NCBI RefSeq assembly: GCF_020510525.1
Contig: NZ_CP075188.1
Coordinates: forward strand, 3,410,001 to 3,474,000
Reading direction: 5' to 3'
Length of the DNA stretch: 64,000 nucleotides
Source: Quatrionicoccus australiensis
Lineage (GTDB): Bacteria > Pseudomonadota > Gammaproteobacteria > Burkholderiales > Rhodocyclaceae
The notes under the pieces were generated by a model. The model did no database searches. It was not told where the DNA came from and was given only the letters and a program-made list of their open reading frames with translations. Positions 25,038-37,036 of the stretch are shown here, piece by piece (position 1 is the first letter of the stretch; every line of letters starts with the position of its first letter). A program made the translations under genes and the position numbers.

Positions 25038-27734
25038 ATGGACCACACCACGCCCCCCCTCTGGCAGGCCGCCTTCGAGCACAGCCGCTACTTCACCAAC
25101 CAGTTGCGGGCCCGCCCCGAACTGATCCCGGAACTGCTCGCGACCTGGCAGCAGCCGCTCAGCGAAGACATGCTGCAGGCGCCGCTGCGCGGCCCCTTTG
25201 CCGACGACGATGCGGTCAAGTGCAGCTTGCGCCGCCTGCGCCAGCGCGTCATGACCCACCTTGTCTTGCGCGACCTGTGCGGCCTCGCGCCGCTGTCCGA
25301 AATCGTCGAGAGCATGACCATGCTGGCCGACGTAACCACCAATTTCGCCCTCGACCACTACCACCGGCAACTCGTCGCCACCTACGGCGAGCCCCTCGAC
25401 AAGGCCGGCCAGCCGCAGCGCATGCTGGTCATCGGCATGGGCAAGCTCGGTGGGCGCGAACTGAATGTCTCTTCCGACGTCGATTACATCTTCATCTACC
25501 CGGAAGACGGCGACACCGCCGGCCCGAAGAGCATCGAGAATTACGACTTCTTCAACCGTCTCGGCAAGCGGGTGATACAGGCGCTCGGCGACATCACCGC
25601 CGACGGCCAGGTTTTCCGCGTCGACATGCGCCTGCGCCCGAACGGCGACTCCGGGCCGCTGGTCTGCTCGCTCGACTCGCTGGAAAACTACTTCATCACG
25701 CAGGGCCGCGAGTGGGAGCGCTACGCCTGGATCAAGGGCCGCACCATGAATTCCGGCGACAACCTGCAGCCGGCCTGGGTGGCGGCGATGCAGAAAATCG
25801 CCCGGCCCTTCGTCTTCCGCAAGTACCTCGATTTTGGCGCGATCAACGCGATGCGCGACCTGCATGCGCAGATCCGCCGCGAAGTCGCGCGCAAGGACAT
25901 GGCCGACCACGTCAAGCTCGGCCCCGGCGGCATCCGCGAGATCGAGTTCATGGCCCAGGTCTTCCAGCTCATCCGCGGCGGCCGCGATCCGGCGCTGCAG
26001 ATCCGGCCGACCCTGTCGGTCCTCAAGCTGCTCGTCGAACGCAAGCTGCTGCCGGCCGAAAGCGAGCAGGAACTGCGCGAAGCCTACATCTTCCTGCGCC
26101 GCCTCGAACACCGCCTGCAATACGTCGAGGACAAGCAGACGCACATGCTGCCGGAAACCCCGGAAGCCCGCGCCAGCATCGCGCGCAGCATGGACTTTGC
26201 CGACTGGGACGCCATGCTGCTCGTGCTCAACGCGCATCGCGACAAGGTCAGCCGGCATTTCGAAGAAATCTTCTCCGACCCGGAAGCCGGCGAACATCCG
26301 CTGACCGGTCTGTGGATGGGGCAGATCGACGAAGAAACCGCGATCGAGGCCTTCGGCAATCTCGGCTTTCGCCAGCCGCGCGAAGCCATCGCCCGCCTTG
26401 GCGAACTGCGCACCTCCGGCCGCTACCAGCAACTGCCGGCCAGCAACCGGGCGCGGCTCGATGCCGTCGGCCCGCGCCTGATCGAAGCGGCGGGCGCCAC
26501 CGCCGCCCCCGACACGACGCTGACGCGCGGCCTGAGCTTTCTCGAAAACATCGCCCGGCGCGGCTCCTACCTTGCGTTGCTGCAGCAATACCCGATGGCG
26601 CTGCGCCGTGTCGCCGACATGATGTGCGCCTCGTCGTGGGCGGCCGATTACCTGAACCGGCACCCGCTGCTTCTCGACGAGCTGCTCGACCCGCGTCTCT
26701 ACGACATTGCCACCGACTGGGCCGCCTTCCGCGACAACCTGCAGCGCAGCCTGGCCGACAATGTCGACGATACCGAGCGCGAAATGGACATCCTGCGCGA
26801 AATGCACCATGCGCAGATTTTCCGGCTGCTGGCGCAAGACCTGGCCGGTTTGCAAACGATCGAACACCTCTCCGACCATCTCACCGAACTGGCCGACACC
26901 ATCGTTCAGGAAACCCTGCCGCTGTGCTGGAGCAAGGTCAGGAACCGGCACTGTGACGTACCGAAGTTTGCCGTCATCGGCTACGGCAAGATGGGCGGCA
27001 AGGAACTCGGCTACGCCTCCGACCTCGATCTCGTTTACCTGTTCGACGACGATGCCCAGGAAGCCGAGGAAAACTACACCCGGCTCGGACAGCGTCTGAA
27101 CACCTGGCTGTCGAGCCAGACCCCGGCCGGCATCCTGTTCGAAACCGACCTGCGCCTGCGCCCGAACGGCGACTCCGGCCTGCTCGCGGTGTCGGTCGAT
27201 TCCTTCCGCGACTACCAGTTGAAGCACGCCTGGGTCTGGGAGCACCAGGCGCTGACCCGCGCCCGCTTCGTGGCCGGCGACCCGGCGGTCGGCGCGCGCT
27301 TTGAGGCGATCCGCAATGAAATCCTCTGCCAGCCGCGCGACCTCGCCAAACTGCGCGAGGAAGTCATCGCCATGCGCGACAAGATGCTCGACGCGCACGC
27401 CTCGAACAGCGACACCGAGTTCGACCTCAAGCACGACCGCGGCGGCATCGTCGATGTCGAGTTCATCGTGCAATACCTGATCCTGGGTTACGCCAACCGG
27501 CACGGTGAACTGACCGGCAATCTCGGCAACATCGCGTTGCTCCGGATCGCCGCCGAGCTCGGCCTGATTCCTGCTGCACTCGCCGCCGCAGCCGGCAACG
27601 CCTATCGCGAATACCGCCGCCTGCAGCATGCCCGCCGCCTCACTGCCACCCCCAAGGCACGCGTCGAGCGCGACAGCGTCGCAAAGCACGCCCAGGCGGT
27701 CGACCAGCTCTGGCAAACGGTTTTTGCCAGTTAA
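25038..27734 (+). CDS. glnE: Bifunctional glutamine synthetase adenylyltransferase/adenylyl-removing enzyme
   Basis: This 898-residue protein has the two nucleotidyltransferase domains of GlnE: GMGKLGGRELNVSSDVDYIF (removing domain, N-terminal half) and GYGKMGGKELGYASDLDLVY (transferase domain, C-terminal half), each followed by LRLRPNGDSG. GGIRE(I)EF and GGIVDVEFIVQYL complete them. It adenylylates or de-adenylylates glutamine synthetase under PII control. It is a little shorter than the E. coli protein (946). The 153 bases upstream hold no gene; a TACAAT at 24973-24978 might be a -10 box. Confidence 0.96.
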   Translation: MDHTTPPLWQAAFEHSRYFTNQLRARPELIPELLATWQQPLSEDMLQAPLRGPFADDDAVKCSLRRLRQRVMTHLVLRDLCGLAPLSEIVESMTMLADVTTNFALDHYHRQLVATYGEPLDKAGQPQRMLVIGMGKLGGRELNVSSDVDYIFIYPEDGDTAGPKSIENYDFFNRLGKRVIQALGDITADGQVFRVDMRLRPNGDSGPLVCSLDSLENYFITQGREWERYAWIKGRTMNSGDNLQPAWVAAMQKIARPFVFRKYLDFGAINAMRDLHAQIRREVARKDMADHVKLGPGGIREIEFMAQVFQLIRGGRDPALQIRPTLSVLKLLVERKLLPAESEQELREAYIFLRRLEHRLQYVEDKQTHMLPETPEARASIARSMDFADWDAMLLVLNAHRDKVSRHFEEIFSDPEAGEHPLTGLWMGQIDEETAIEAFGNLGFRQPREAIARLGELRTSGRYQQLPASNRARLDAVGPRLIEAAGATAAPDTTLTRGLSFLENIARRGSYLALLQQYPMALRRVADMMCASSWAADYLNRHPLLLDELLDPRLYDIATDWAAFRDNLQRSLADNVDDTEREMDILREMHHAQIFRLLAQDLAGLQTIEHLSDHLTELADTIVQETLPLCWSKVRNRHCDVPKFAVIGYGKMGGKELGYASDLDLVYLFDDDAQEAEENYTRLGQRLNTWLSSQTPAGILFETDLRLRPNGDSGLLAVSVDSFRDYQLKHAWVWEHQALTRARFVAGDPAVGARFEAIRNEILCQPRDLAKLREEVIAMRDKMLDAHASNSDTEFDLKHDRGGIVDVEFIVQYLILGYANRHGELTGNLGNIALLRIAAELGLIPAALAAAAGNAYREYRRLQHARRLTATPKARVERDSVAKHAQAVDQLWQTVFAS

Positions 27735-27758
27735 CGGCGGTTGACCGTCAGCGGCGGC

Positions 27759-27786
27759 AATACCCACATGCAGCCTGTGGTATTTT
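27759..27786 (+). terminator. Weak terminator candidate after glnE
   Basis: The arms AATACCCACA (27759-27768) and TGTGGTATT (27776-27784) pair with one bulged C and are followed by TT then C. It lies between glnE and the FIST gene and could weaken read-through. Confidence 0.4.
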
Positions 27787-27811
27787 CACGCCGAACCATA
27801 TAGGAGACAGG

Positions 27812-28954
27812 ATGCGCATCGTTCAGGAAACCCTCAGGAGGCCGGGCGAGCTCGCCAAGGCTCTGGGTGCGCTGAGCGCCCTGCAGCCCGATCTGCTGCT
27901 TGCCTTTGCCGCGACCACGCAGCTCAACGCACCGGACTTGGTCGCCAGCCTGCGCAGCGCCTGTCCGCAGAGCCTCTTGCTCGGCTGCTCGACCGCCGGC
28001 GAAATCACCGCCCAGGGCGTCGATAACGCCAGCTGCGTGCTGACTGCCATCCGCTTCGACAAAGTCCGCCTGACCGAAGGCTGTACCGTGCTGACCGGGA
28101 TGAACGACTCCTTCGCAGCCGGCGCGCGCCTCGCCCAGCAGTTGCAGGCGCCTGACCTCAAGGCCGTGCTGGTCTTCGGGCCTGGCGTGCAAATCAATGG
28201 CAGCGCCCTGGTTAACGGCCTGGCCAGCGTACTGGGCACGGAACTGCCGATTACCGGCGGACTGGCCGGCGACGACGGCGCCTTTCGCCAGACCTTCACG
28301 CTCGGCCGGGATGGCGTCAGCGACCAGGCCGTGGTGGCCGTCGGTTTCTGCGGCAACGAATTGCACCTGGGCCATGGCTCGTTCGGCGGCTGGGAGCCCT
28401 TCGGCCCGGCCCGCAAGGTCACCCGTTGCGAAGGCAACGTCCTGTTCGAACTCGACGGCGAACCGGCGCTCGCGGTGTACAAGCGCTATCTCGGCGAACA
28501 CGCGGCGCGTCTGCCCGCCTCCGGCCTGCTCTTCCCCTTCGCCATGCTCGGCGAAGACCACCACAGCAGCGGCCTGATCCGGACCATACTCGGCATCGAC
28601 GAAGCCGCCGGCAGCCTGACCCTGGCCGGCGAAATCGTCACCAACGGCTATCTGAAACTGATGCATGCCAGCACCGACAAGCTGGTCGCCGGCGCCGAAA
28701 CGGCGGCGGAAATGGCGGCCGGCATGCTCGACAACGCGGGCGATTGCCTGTCCATCCTGGTCAGCTGCGTCGGCCGCAAACTGGTCATGGGCGAAGGGGT
28801 CGATGAAGAAGTCGAAGCGGTCAGCGCGATTTTCGGCAGCAAGGCCGTGTTGACCGGCTTTTACTCCTACGGCGAGATCAGTCCGTTCAAGCCGGATGCC
28901 GCCTGTCGCCTGCACAACCAGACGATGACCATTACCTGCCTGAGCGAAAGCTGA
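27812..28954 (+). CDS. FIST domain sensory protein (FIST_N + FIST_C)
   Basis: This 380-residue soluble protein covers both FIST modules: FIST_N about residues 25-205 (SLLLGCSTAGEIT, TGGLAGDDGAF) and FIST_C about 215-365 (FPFAMLGED, GFYSYGEISPF). FIST domains are predicted small-ligand sensors, perhaps for amino acids, found near or fused to signalling proteins. A good AGGAGACAGG ribosome site precedes ATG 27812. The next gene, 19 bases on, is a hybrid histidine kinase, so the FIST protein probably supplies its input. Confidence 0.93.
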   Translation: MRIVQETLRRPGELAKALGALSALQPDLLLAFAATTQLNAPDLVASLRSACPQSLLLGCSTAGEITAQGVDNASCVLTAIRFDKVRLTEGCTVLTGMNDSFAAGARLAQQLQAPDLKAVLVFGPGVQINGSALVNGLASVLGTELPITGGLAGDDGAFRQTFTLGRDGVSDQAVVAVGFCGNELHLGHGSFGGWEPFGPARKVTRCEGNVLFELDGEPALAVYKRYLGEHAARLPASGLLFPFAMLGEDHHSSGLIRTILGIDEAAGSLTLAGEIVTNGYLKLMHASTDKLVAGAETAAEMAAGMLDNAGDCLSILVSCVGRKLVMGEGVDEEVEAVSAIFGSKAVLTGFYSYGEISPFKPDAACRLHNQTMTITCLSES

Positions 28955-28973
28955 AAGCCGTCGCACCTCTGCC

Positions 28974-32093
<3,120 letters not shown>

Positions 32094-32113
32094 AGCCGGA
32101 ATTCACCGACCAC

Positions 32114-32141
32114 AAAAAAGCCGCTCGTGAGCGGCTTTTTT
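32114..32141. terminator. Bidirectional terminator between hybrid kinase and mscL
   Basis: A 13-base perfect stem, AAAAAAGCCGCTC (32114-32126) and GAGCGGCTTTTTT (32129-32141), carries A and T tracts on either side, so it serves both convergent genes. Confidence 0.9.
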
Positions 32142-32157
32142 GCGGATGCAGCAAAGC

Positions 32158-32586
32158 TTACTTCTTCAGCGAATCGCGGATTTCGCGCAGCAGCAGGACA
32201 TCTTCCGGCGTCGCCGGGGCTTCCGGCGCCGGTGCCGGCGCTTCGGTCGGACGCAGGCGGTTCATCTGCTTGATCATCATGAAGATGATGAAAGCGAGAA
32301 TGACGAAGTTGACCAGGATGGTCAGGAAGGAACCGTAGGCGAAGACCGGAATGCCGGCCTTCTTCAGTTCGGCCAGCGCAGTCAGGTTGTTCGGGTTGTC
32401 GCCGAGCACGACGAACAGGTTGGAGAAATCGAGTTTGCCGACGATGCGGCTGACCAGCGGCATGATCAGGTCGCCGACGATGGAATCGACGATCTTGCCG
32501 AAAGCACCACCGATGATGACACCGACCGCGAGGTCCATTGCGTTGCCCTTGACGGCAAATTCCTTGAATTCCTGAATCATTCCCAT
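32158..32586 (-). CDS. mscL: Large-conductance mechanosensitive channel MscL
   Basis: This 142-residue inner-membrane protein has the MscL plan: amphipathic N-terminal helix ([20 protein letters not shown]), TM1 with the glycine-rich [13 protein letters not shown] pore segment, a periplasmic loop, TM2 ([13 protein letters not shown]) and a cytoplasmic charged helix at the end. It opens on hypo-osmotic shock. The loop is Pro/Ala-rich before the C-terminal bundle. Monocistronic, with a terminator shared with the convergent kinase gene. Confidence 0.96.
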   Translation of the reverse strand: MGMIQEFKEFAVKGNAMDLAVGVIIGGAFGKIVDSIVGDLIMPLVSRIVGKLDFSNLFVVLGDNPNNLTALAELKKAGIPVFAYGSFLTILVNFVILAFIIFMMIKQMNRLRPTEAPAPAPEAPATPEDVLLLREIRDSLKK

Positions 32587-32664
32587 GTTGTTTCCCCTGT
32601 GTGATCAATGAACGGGCGGATTATTCGCGCCCGGACGGAACAGCGTCAAGGCGCAATTCATAAT

Positions 32665-33834
32665 TTAAGTTTTCTTCACAAAGGCTTTACAAAGCCGCTC
32701 GGCCGCGGCGCGCAGCGTTTCTTCCCGTTTGGCGAAGCAGAAGCGGACGACCTTGTCGTCGCGCCCGTCGGCATTGAACACCGACACCGGGATCACCGCA
32801 ACGCCGACTTCGCGCGTCAGCCATTCGGCAAACGCGCGGTCGCCGAGCTCGGACAGCCCGGCGTAGCTGGCGAGCTGGAAATAGGTACCGCGACAGGGCA
32901 ACAGCTCGAAGGGCGTCGGCGCCATGAGTTGGCGGAAGAAATCGCGCTTCTCTTGGTAGAAGGCGGCCAGCCCGAGATGGCGCGAGGCGTCCTGCATGTA
33001 CTCGGCAATCGCCAGTTGCGACGGCGCGTGCACGGTGAACACGTTGAATTGATGCACTTTGCGGAACTCCGCCATCAGCGCCGCCGGACCAACCACGTAG
33101 CCGATCTTCCAGCCGGTGATGTGATAAGTCTTGCCAAAGCTGGAGACGACAATGCTGCGCGCCGCCAGTTCGGGATGGCCGCACAGGCTGGCGTGCTGTT
33201 CGCCGTCGAACAGGATGTGCTCGTAGACCTCGTCGGAGAGGATGACGATATCGGTGCCGCGGACCAATTCGGCCAGTTTTTCCCGGTCGACCGCTGAGAG
33301 CAGGCTGCCGGTCGGGTTATGCGGCGAATTGACGATGATCATGCGCGTCTTCGGTGAAATCAGCTTTTTCACCTGCTCCCAGTCCGGCGCGTAATCGGGA
33401 AACTTCAATTGCGCAAACACCGCCGTACCGCCGACAGTTTCAATGGCCGGCACATAGCTGTCGTAGACCGGCTCGAAGACCAGCACCTCGTCACCGGGCC
33501 GGACAAAGGCGGCAATCGCCGTGAAAATCGCCTGCGTCGCGCCGGCCGTGACGGTGACTTCGGACTCGACGTCGTAGCGCGTACCGTACAGCGCCGCGAC
33601 CTTGTCCACAATGGCCTGGCGCAGTTCCGGCAGACCAGTCATCGGCGCGTACTGGTTGCGCCCGGCCAGCATGTGGCGATGCATCGCGTCGAACAGCGCC
33701 GGCTCGGCCTGAAAGTCGGGAAAGCCCTGCGACAGATTGACGGCACCGCACTCGGCGGCCATTTTCGACATCACGGTGAAGATCGTGGTGCCCATGTTCG
33801 GGAAGCGGGAAGCGATGCGGACAGGCGTATCCAT
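32665..33834 (-). CDS. PLP-dependent aminotransferase, YbdL/methionine aminotransferase-like
   Basis: This 389-residue fold-type I aminotransferase has NSPHNPTGS, LSDEVYEHILF and the PLP lysine K235 in SSFGKTYHITGWKIGY. The N-terminus (NLSQGFPDFQ) and overall sequence match YbdL/kynurenine aminotransferases, which act on methionine and its keto acid. In the methionine salvage pathway such an enzyme (MtnE) makes methionine from 4-methylthio-2-oxobutyrate. It is divergent from mtnA, with starts 48 bases apart, which supports that role, but specificity is inferred. Confidence 0.87.
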   Translation of the reverse strand: MDTPVRIASRFPNMGTTIFTVMSKMAAECGAVNLSQGFPDFQAEPALFDAMHRHMLAGRNQYAPMTGLPELRQAIVDKVAALYGTRYDVESEVTVTAGATQAIFTAIAAFVRPGDEVLVFEPVYDSYVPAIETVGGTAVFAQLKFPDYAPDWEQVKKLISPKTRMIIVNSPHNPTGSLLSAVDREKLAELVRGTDIVILSDEVYEHILFDGEQHASLCGHPELAARSIVVSSFGKTYHITGWKIGYVVGPAALMAEFRKVHQFNVFTVHAPSQLAIAEYMQDASRHLGLAAFYQEKRDFFRQLMAPTPFELLPCRGTYFQLASYAGLSELGDRAFAEWLTREVGVAVIPVSVFNADGRDDKVVRFCFAKREETLRAAAERLCKAFVKKT

Positions 33835-33882
33835 GGCGGCGACGGGTAGTTCGGGAATGGGGCACTATGCCACAATGTCGGC

Positions 33883-34971
33883 ATGAACATCGACGGCACC
33901 CCCACCCGCACCCTGCGCGCCCATCCGGCGCAGCGCCTCATCGACATCATCGACCAGACCCGGTTGCCGCACGCGCTGCACTGGGTGCGCGTCACGACGC
34001 TGGACGAGGCGGCACACGCCATCCGCGCCATGCAGGTGCGCGGCGCACCGCTGATCGGCGCCACCGCGGCCTACGGCCTGGCCATCGCGCTCAACGACGA
34101 CGCCTCCGACATGCAGTTGCAGCACGCCATCGCGATGCTCGGCGCCACCCGCCCGACCGCCGTCAACCTGCACTGGGCGCTGGCCCGCATGCAGGCGGTG
34201 CTGGCGCCGCTGGCGCCGGAAATGCGCGCTGCGGCGGCGTGGACCGCTGCGGCGGCGATTGCCGAAGAGGACGTCGCCCAGAATGCCGCGATCGGCCAGC
34301 ATGGCCTCGGCCTGTTCCGCCAGATCGAACGCAACTCGGGCAAGACCTTGAACATCATGACCCATTGCAACGCCGGCTGGCTGGCCACCGTCGATTGGGG
34401 CACCGCGCTGTCGCCGGTCTATGCCGCGCACGATGCCGGCCTGCCGGTGCATGTCTGGGTCTCGGAAACGCGGCCGCGCAACCAGGGCCTGCTCACCGCC
34501 TGGGAACTCGCGCAGCACGGCGTGCCACACACGCTGATCGCCGACAACGCGGCCGGCATCCTCATGCGGGAGAAGCAGGTCGACGCGGTCATCGTCGGCG
34601 CCGACCGCATTGCCGCCAACGGCGATGTCGCCAACAAGGTCGGCACCTACCTCAAGGCGCTGGCCTGCGCCGACAACGGCATTCCCTTCTATGTCGCAGC
34701 GCCGCGTTCGACGCTCGACTTCGCCTGCGCCGAAGGCACCGCGATTCCCATCGAAGAACGCGACGGCGATGAATTTCGCCTCGTACACGGCGTCGACCGC
34801 CACGCCGCACCGAGCGCGCTGCGCCAGTTGGCCGCAAGCGAAGCGGTCGCCAATCCGGCCTTCGACGTGACGCCGGCCCGTCTGGTCACGGCCATCATCA
34901 CCGAGCGCGGCGTCTGCCCGGCCAGCCGTGACGGCCTGCTCGAACTCTATCCGGAAGAAGCCCGTGCCTGA
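33883..34971 (+). CDS. mtnA: 5-methylthioribose-1-phosphate isomerase
   Basis: This 362-residue member of the eIF2B-like family has the catalytic residues of MtnA: C162 in MTHCNAGWLATVDWGT and D241 in VIVGADRIAANGDVANKVGT. It turns 5-methylthioribose 1-phosphate into the ribulose form during recycling of methylthioadenosine. The C-terminus has NPAFDVTPARLVTAIITERG. The following aldolase gene starts inside its last codons. MtnP or MtnK, which make the substrate, are not in the window. Confidence 0.95.
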   Translation: MNIDGTPTRTLRAHPAQRLIDIIDQTRLPHALHWVRVTTLDEAAHAIRAMQVRGAPLIGATAAYGLAIALNDDASDMQLQHAIAMLGATRPTAVNLHWALARMQAVLAPLAPEMRAAAAWTAAAAIAEEDVAQNAAIGQHGLGLFRQIERNSGKTLNIMTHCNAGWLATVDWGTALSPVYAAHDAGLPVHVWVSETRPRNQGLLTAWELAQHGVPHTLIADNAAGILMREKQVDAVIVGADRIAANGDVANKVGTYLKALACADNGIPFYVAAPRSTLDFACAEGTAIPIEERDGDEFRLVHGVDRHAAPSALRQLAASEAVANPAFDVTPARLVTAIITERGVCPASRDGLLELYPEEARA

Positions 34972-35593
34972 TCTGCGCCTTGATCTGATCGCCACCGCCC
35001 GGGCCATGCAGCCGGCCGGGCTCAATCGCGGCACGGCCGGCAATGTCAGCGTGCGCAGCGGCGCCGGCTTCTACATCACGCCGACCGGCATGCCCTACGC
35101 CACGCTGCAGGCCGACGACATCCCGCTGATGGCGCTCGACGGCTCGCACCAGGGCCGCCGCAAACCCTCCTCGGAATGGCGCTTTCACCGCGACCTCTAC
35201 GCTAGCCGGCCGGAAGTCGGCGCCGTGCTGCACGCACATTCGCCGTTTGCCGTCAGCCTGGCCTGCCTGCGCTACGACATCCCGGCCTTTCACTACATGA
35301 TCGCGCGCTTCGGCGGCGACAGCATCCGCTGCGCCGACTACGCCATTTTCGGCTCGCCGGAACTGTCGACCGCTGCGCTCGCCGCCATGCACGAACGCAA
35401 GGCCTGCCTGCTCGCCAACCACGGCCTGCTCGTCGCCGGCCGCGACCTGGCCGAAGCCATGGCGCTTGCCATCGAACTGGAAGAACTCTGCGAGCAGTAC
35501 TGGCGCGCTTGCCAGCTCGGCCAGCCGGTCATCCTTTCCCACGACGAAATGACGGCCGTGCTGGCGAAATTCGCCGGCTACGGTCAACAGTAA
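34964..35593 (+). CDS. Class II aldolase, probable 5-methylthioribulose-1-phosphate aldolase
   Basis: This 209-residue zinc aldolase closely resembles L-fuculose-phosphate aldolase: GLNRGTAGNVSVR, ITPTGMPYATL, the catalytic glutamate in KPSSEWRFH, and zinc ligands in LHAHSP and LANHGLL. The start is GTG 34964, with GGAAGAAG upstream, overlapping mtnA by eight bases; the open frame to 34928 has no support. FucA-like Ald2 enzymes next to MtnA carry out the DHAP shunt, splitting methylthioribulose 1-phosphate into dihydroxyacetone phosphate and methylthioacetaldehyde. Dehydratase MtnB belongs to the same superfamily, but the SSEW motif favours an aldolase. Confidence 0.8.
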   Translation: MPDLRLDLIATARAMQPAGLNRGTAGNVSVRSGAGFYITPTGMPYATLQADDIPLMALDGSHQGRRKPSSEWRFHRDLYASRPEVGAVLHAHSPFAVSLACLRYDIPAFHYMIARFGGDSIRCADYAIFGSPELSTAALAAMHERKACLLANHGLLVAGRDLAEAMALAIELEELCEQYWRACQLGQPVILSHDEMTAVLAKFAGYGQQ

Positions 35594-35597
35594 AAAC

Positions 35598-36560
35598 ATG
35601 GCCAAAATCAAACACGACCTGACGCGTTGGGCGCACAACCACCACTACTCGGACGGCAACGCCGCAGCCGAGCGCGGCACCCGCCTGGTGATGTGGATCA
35701 CCGTCGCGACGATGCTGATGGAAATCGGCGCCGGCTGGTGGTTCAACTCGATGGCCGTGCTCGCCGACGGCTTCCACATGAGTTCGCACGCGCTCGCCCT
35801 CGGCCTGGCCGCCTTCGCCTACGCCGCGGCGCGCCGCTACAGCGCCGACCCGAGCTTCGCCTTCGGCACCTGGAAGATCGAGGTACTGGCCAGCTACACC
35901 AGCGCCATCTGCCTGCTCGGCGTCGCCGCCGCAATGATCTACGGCTCGCTCGAACGCCTGGTCGCGCCGCAGACCATCCATTACCCGGAAGCGATGGCCG
36001 TCGCCGTGCTCGGCCTGGCGGTCAACCTCGTCTGCGCGCTGATTCTTGGTCAGGCGCATGACCATCACCACGATCACGATCATGCCCACGACCATGGCCA
36101 TGCGCACTCACACGGCCACGACGACCTCAATCTCAAGGCCGCCTACATCCACGTCATCACCGACGCCGCCACCTCCGTGCTCGCCATCGCCGCGCTGGCC
36201 GGCGGCTGGTTCTACGGCTGGGACTGGCTCGACCCGCTGACCGGTCTGCTCGGCGCCGTACTGGTTGCACTGTGGTCGAAGAAACTGCTCGCCCAGAGCG
36301 GCCGCGTCCTGCTCGACCGCGAAATGGACCACCCGGTCGTCGCCGAAATCCGCGACGTCATCGCCGCCCTGCCCGCCGCCGGCCAGACCGAGCTGACCGA
36401 CCTGCACGTCTGGCGCGTCGGCACCGGCGCCTACGCCTGCGCGCTCAGCCTGCTCACCCACGACGCCACCCTGACCCCGCTCGCCATTCGCGAGCAACTC
36501 GGCATCCACGCAGAAATCGTGCATGCCACGGTCGAGATCCATCTTTGCGACGAGTGCTGA
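35598..36560 (+). CDS. Cation diffusion facilitator (CDF) metal exporter, DmeF type
   Basis: A 320-residue inner-membrane protein with six predicted membrane segments. CDF metal-binding positions are visible in LADGFHMSSHALAL (TM2) and HVITDAATSVLAI (TM5). Between TM4 and TM5 is a histidine/aspartate-rich loop (16-residue run of His-Asp repeats) that captures metal. The DGFHMSSH motif is characteristic of the DmeF branch that exports cobalt, nickel and zinc. It lies four bases after the aldolase, suggesting joint transcription with mtnA, although function does not obviously link them. Confidence 0.92.
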   Translation: MAKIKHDLTRWAHNHHYSDGNAAAERGTRLVMWITVATMLMEIGAGWWFNSMAVLADGFHMSSHALALGLAAFAYAAARRYSADPSFAFGTWKIEVLASYTSAICLLGVAAAMIYGSLERLVAPQTIHYPEAMAVAVLGLAVNLVCALILGQAHDHHHDHDHAHDHGHAHSHGHDDLNLKAAYIHVITDAATSVLAIAALAGGWFYGWDWLDPLTGLLGAVLVALWSKKLLAQSGRVLLDREMDHPVVAEIRDVIAALPAAGQTELTDLHVWRVGTGAYACALSLLTHDATLTPLAIREQLGIHAEIVHATVEIHLCDEC

Positions 36561-36743
36561 GCATGGCCCGTCGCCGGCAACACGCCGGTACAAAGCGTTG
36601 CAATACAGGGGAACGCCGACCGCCCGTTTGCGGTCAATATTGAGCCTCTACTTTTTTGCAAGGCAAAACGAAATAGCCGGTTTCACGCTTCTCAAAACCT
36701 GAGTAAGATTGTTCACGCAAAACCACACGGGAGATTTGGCCGA

Positions 36744-36956
36744 ATGAAAGTGAAGTCTTCAATCGAACGCGGTGCAGAGTATCTGTGCACCAAATTGGGC
36801 GATGTTGTTACCGCCATAGAGCAAGTGGCCGTCGTCAAGGGCGCGGCCATGTGGGAAGTCGAGCGCAAGATAGGCGCGGGCATCAGAAAACGCCTGATCG
36901 TCTCCGAACGTTCCCTGATTGCACCCCAGTTATCGCCGGTCGGCAGTCCGGCCTGA
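36744..36956 (+). CDS. Small hypothetical protein
   Basis: A 70-residue open frame with a GGGAGA ribosome site about ten bases before ATG 36744 and a strong terminator 24 bases after its stop. It encodes a mostly helical, basic sequence (IERGAEYLCTKLGDVVTAIEQVAVVKGAA) without known domain. The 183 bases upstream hold a direct repeat of TTCACGC at 36682-36688 and 36712-36718 and AT-rich DNA that could include a promoter. The signals around it suggest expression; the coding nature is not proven. Confidence 0.5.
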   Translation: MKVKSSIERGAEYLCTKLGDVVTAIEQVAVVKGAAMWEVERKIGAGIRKRLIVSERSLIAPQLSPVGSPA

Positions 36957-36979
36957 AACCCCGATACTGCACATACAAG

Positions 36980-37007
36980 AAGGCCGGCAAACATGCCGGC
37001 CTTTTTT
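36980..37007. terminator. Rho-independent terminator
   Basis: A ten-base perfect stem, AAGGCCGGCA (36980-36989) and TGCCGGCCTT (36994-37003), is followed by a T tract to 37007. It ends the transcript of the 70-residue ORF and could also stop the convergent gene at 37037. Confidence 0.88.
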
Positions 37008-37036
37008 CATCTGCTCACTGCACTATCCTGGCTGGG

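Noticed and set aside
24972..27767. A 931-residue minus-strand open frame
   Set aside because: Antisense to glnE, which is unambiguous.
36654..36668. TTTTGC-AAG-GCAAAA inverted repeat
   Set aside because: Six-base stem with three-base loop and mostly A/T; could be chance in an AT-rich promoter region.
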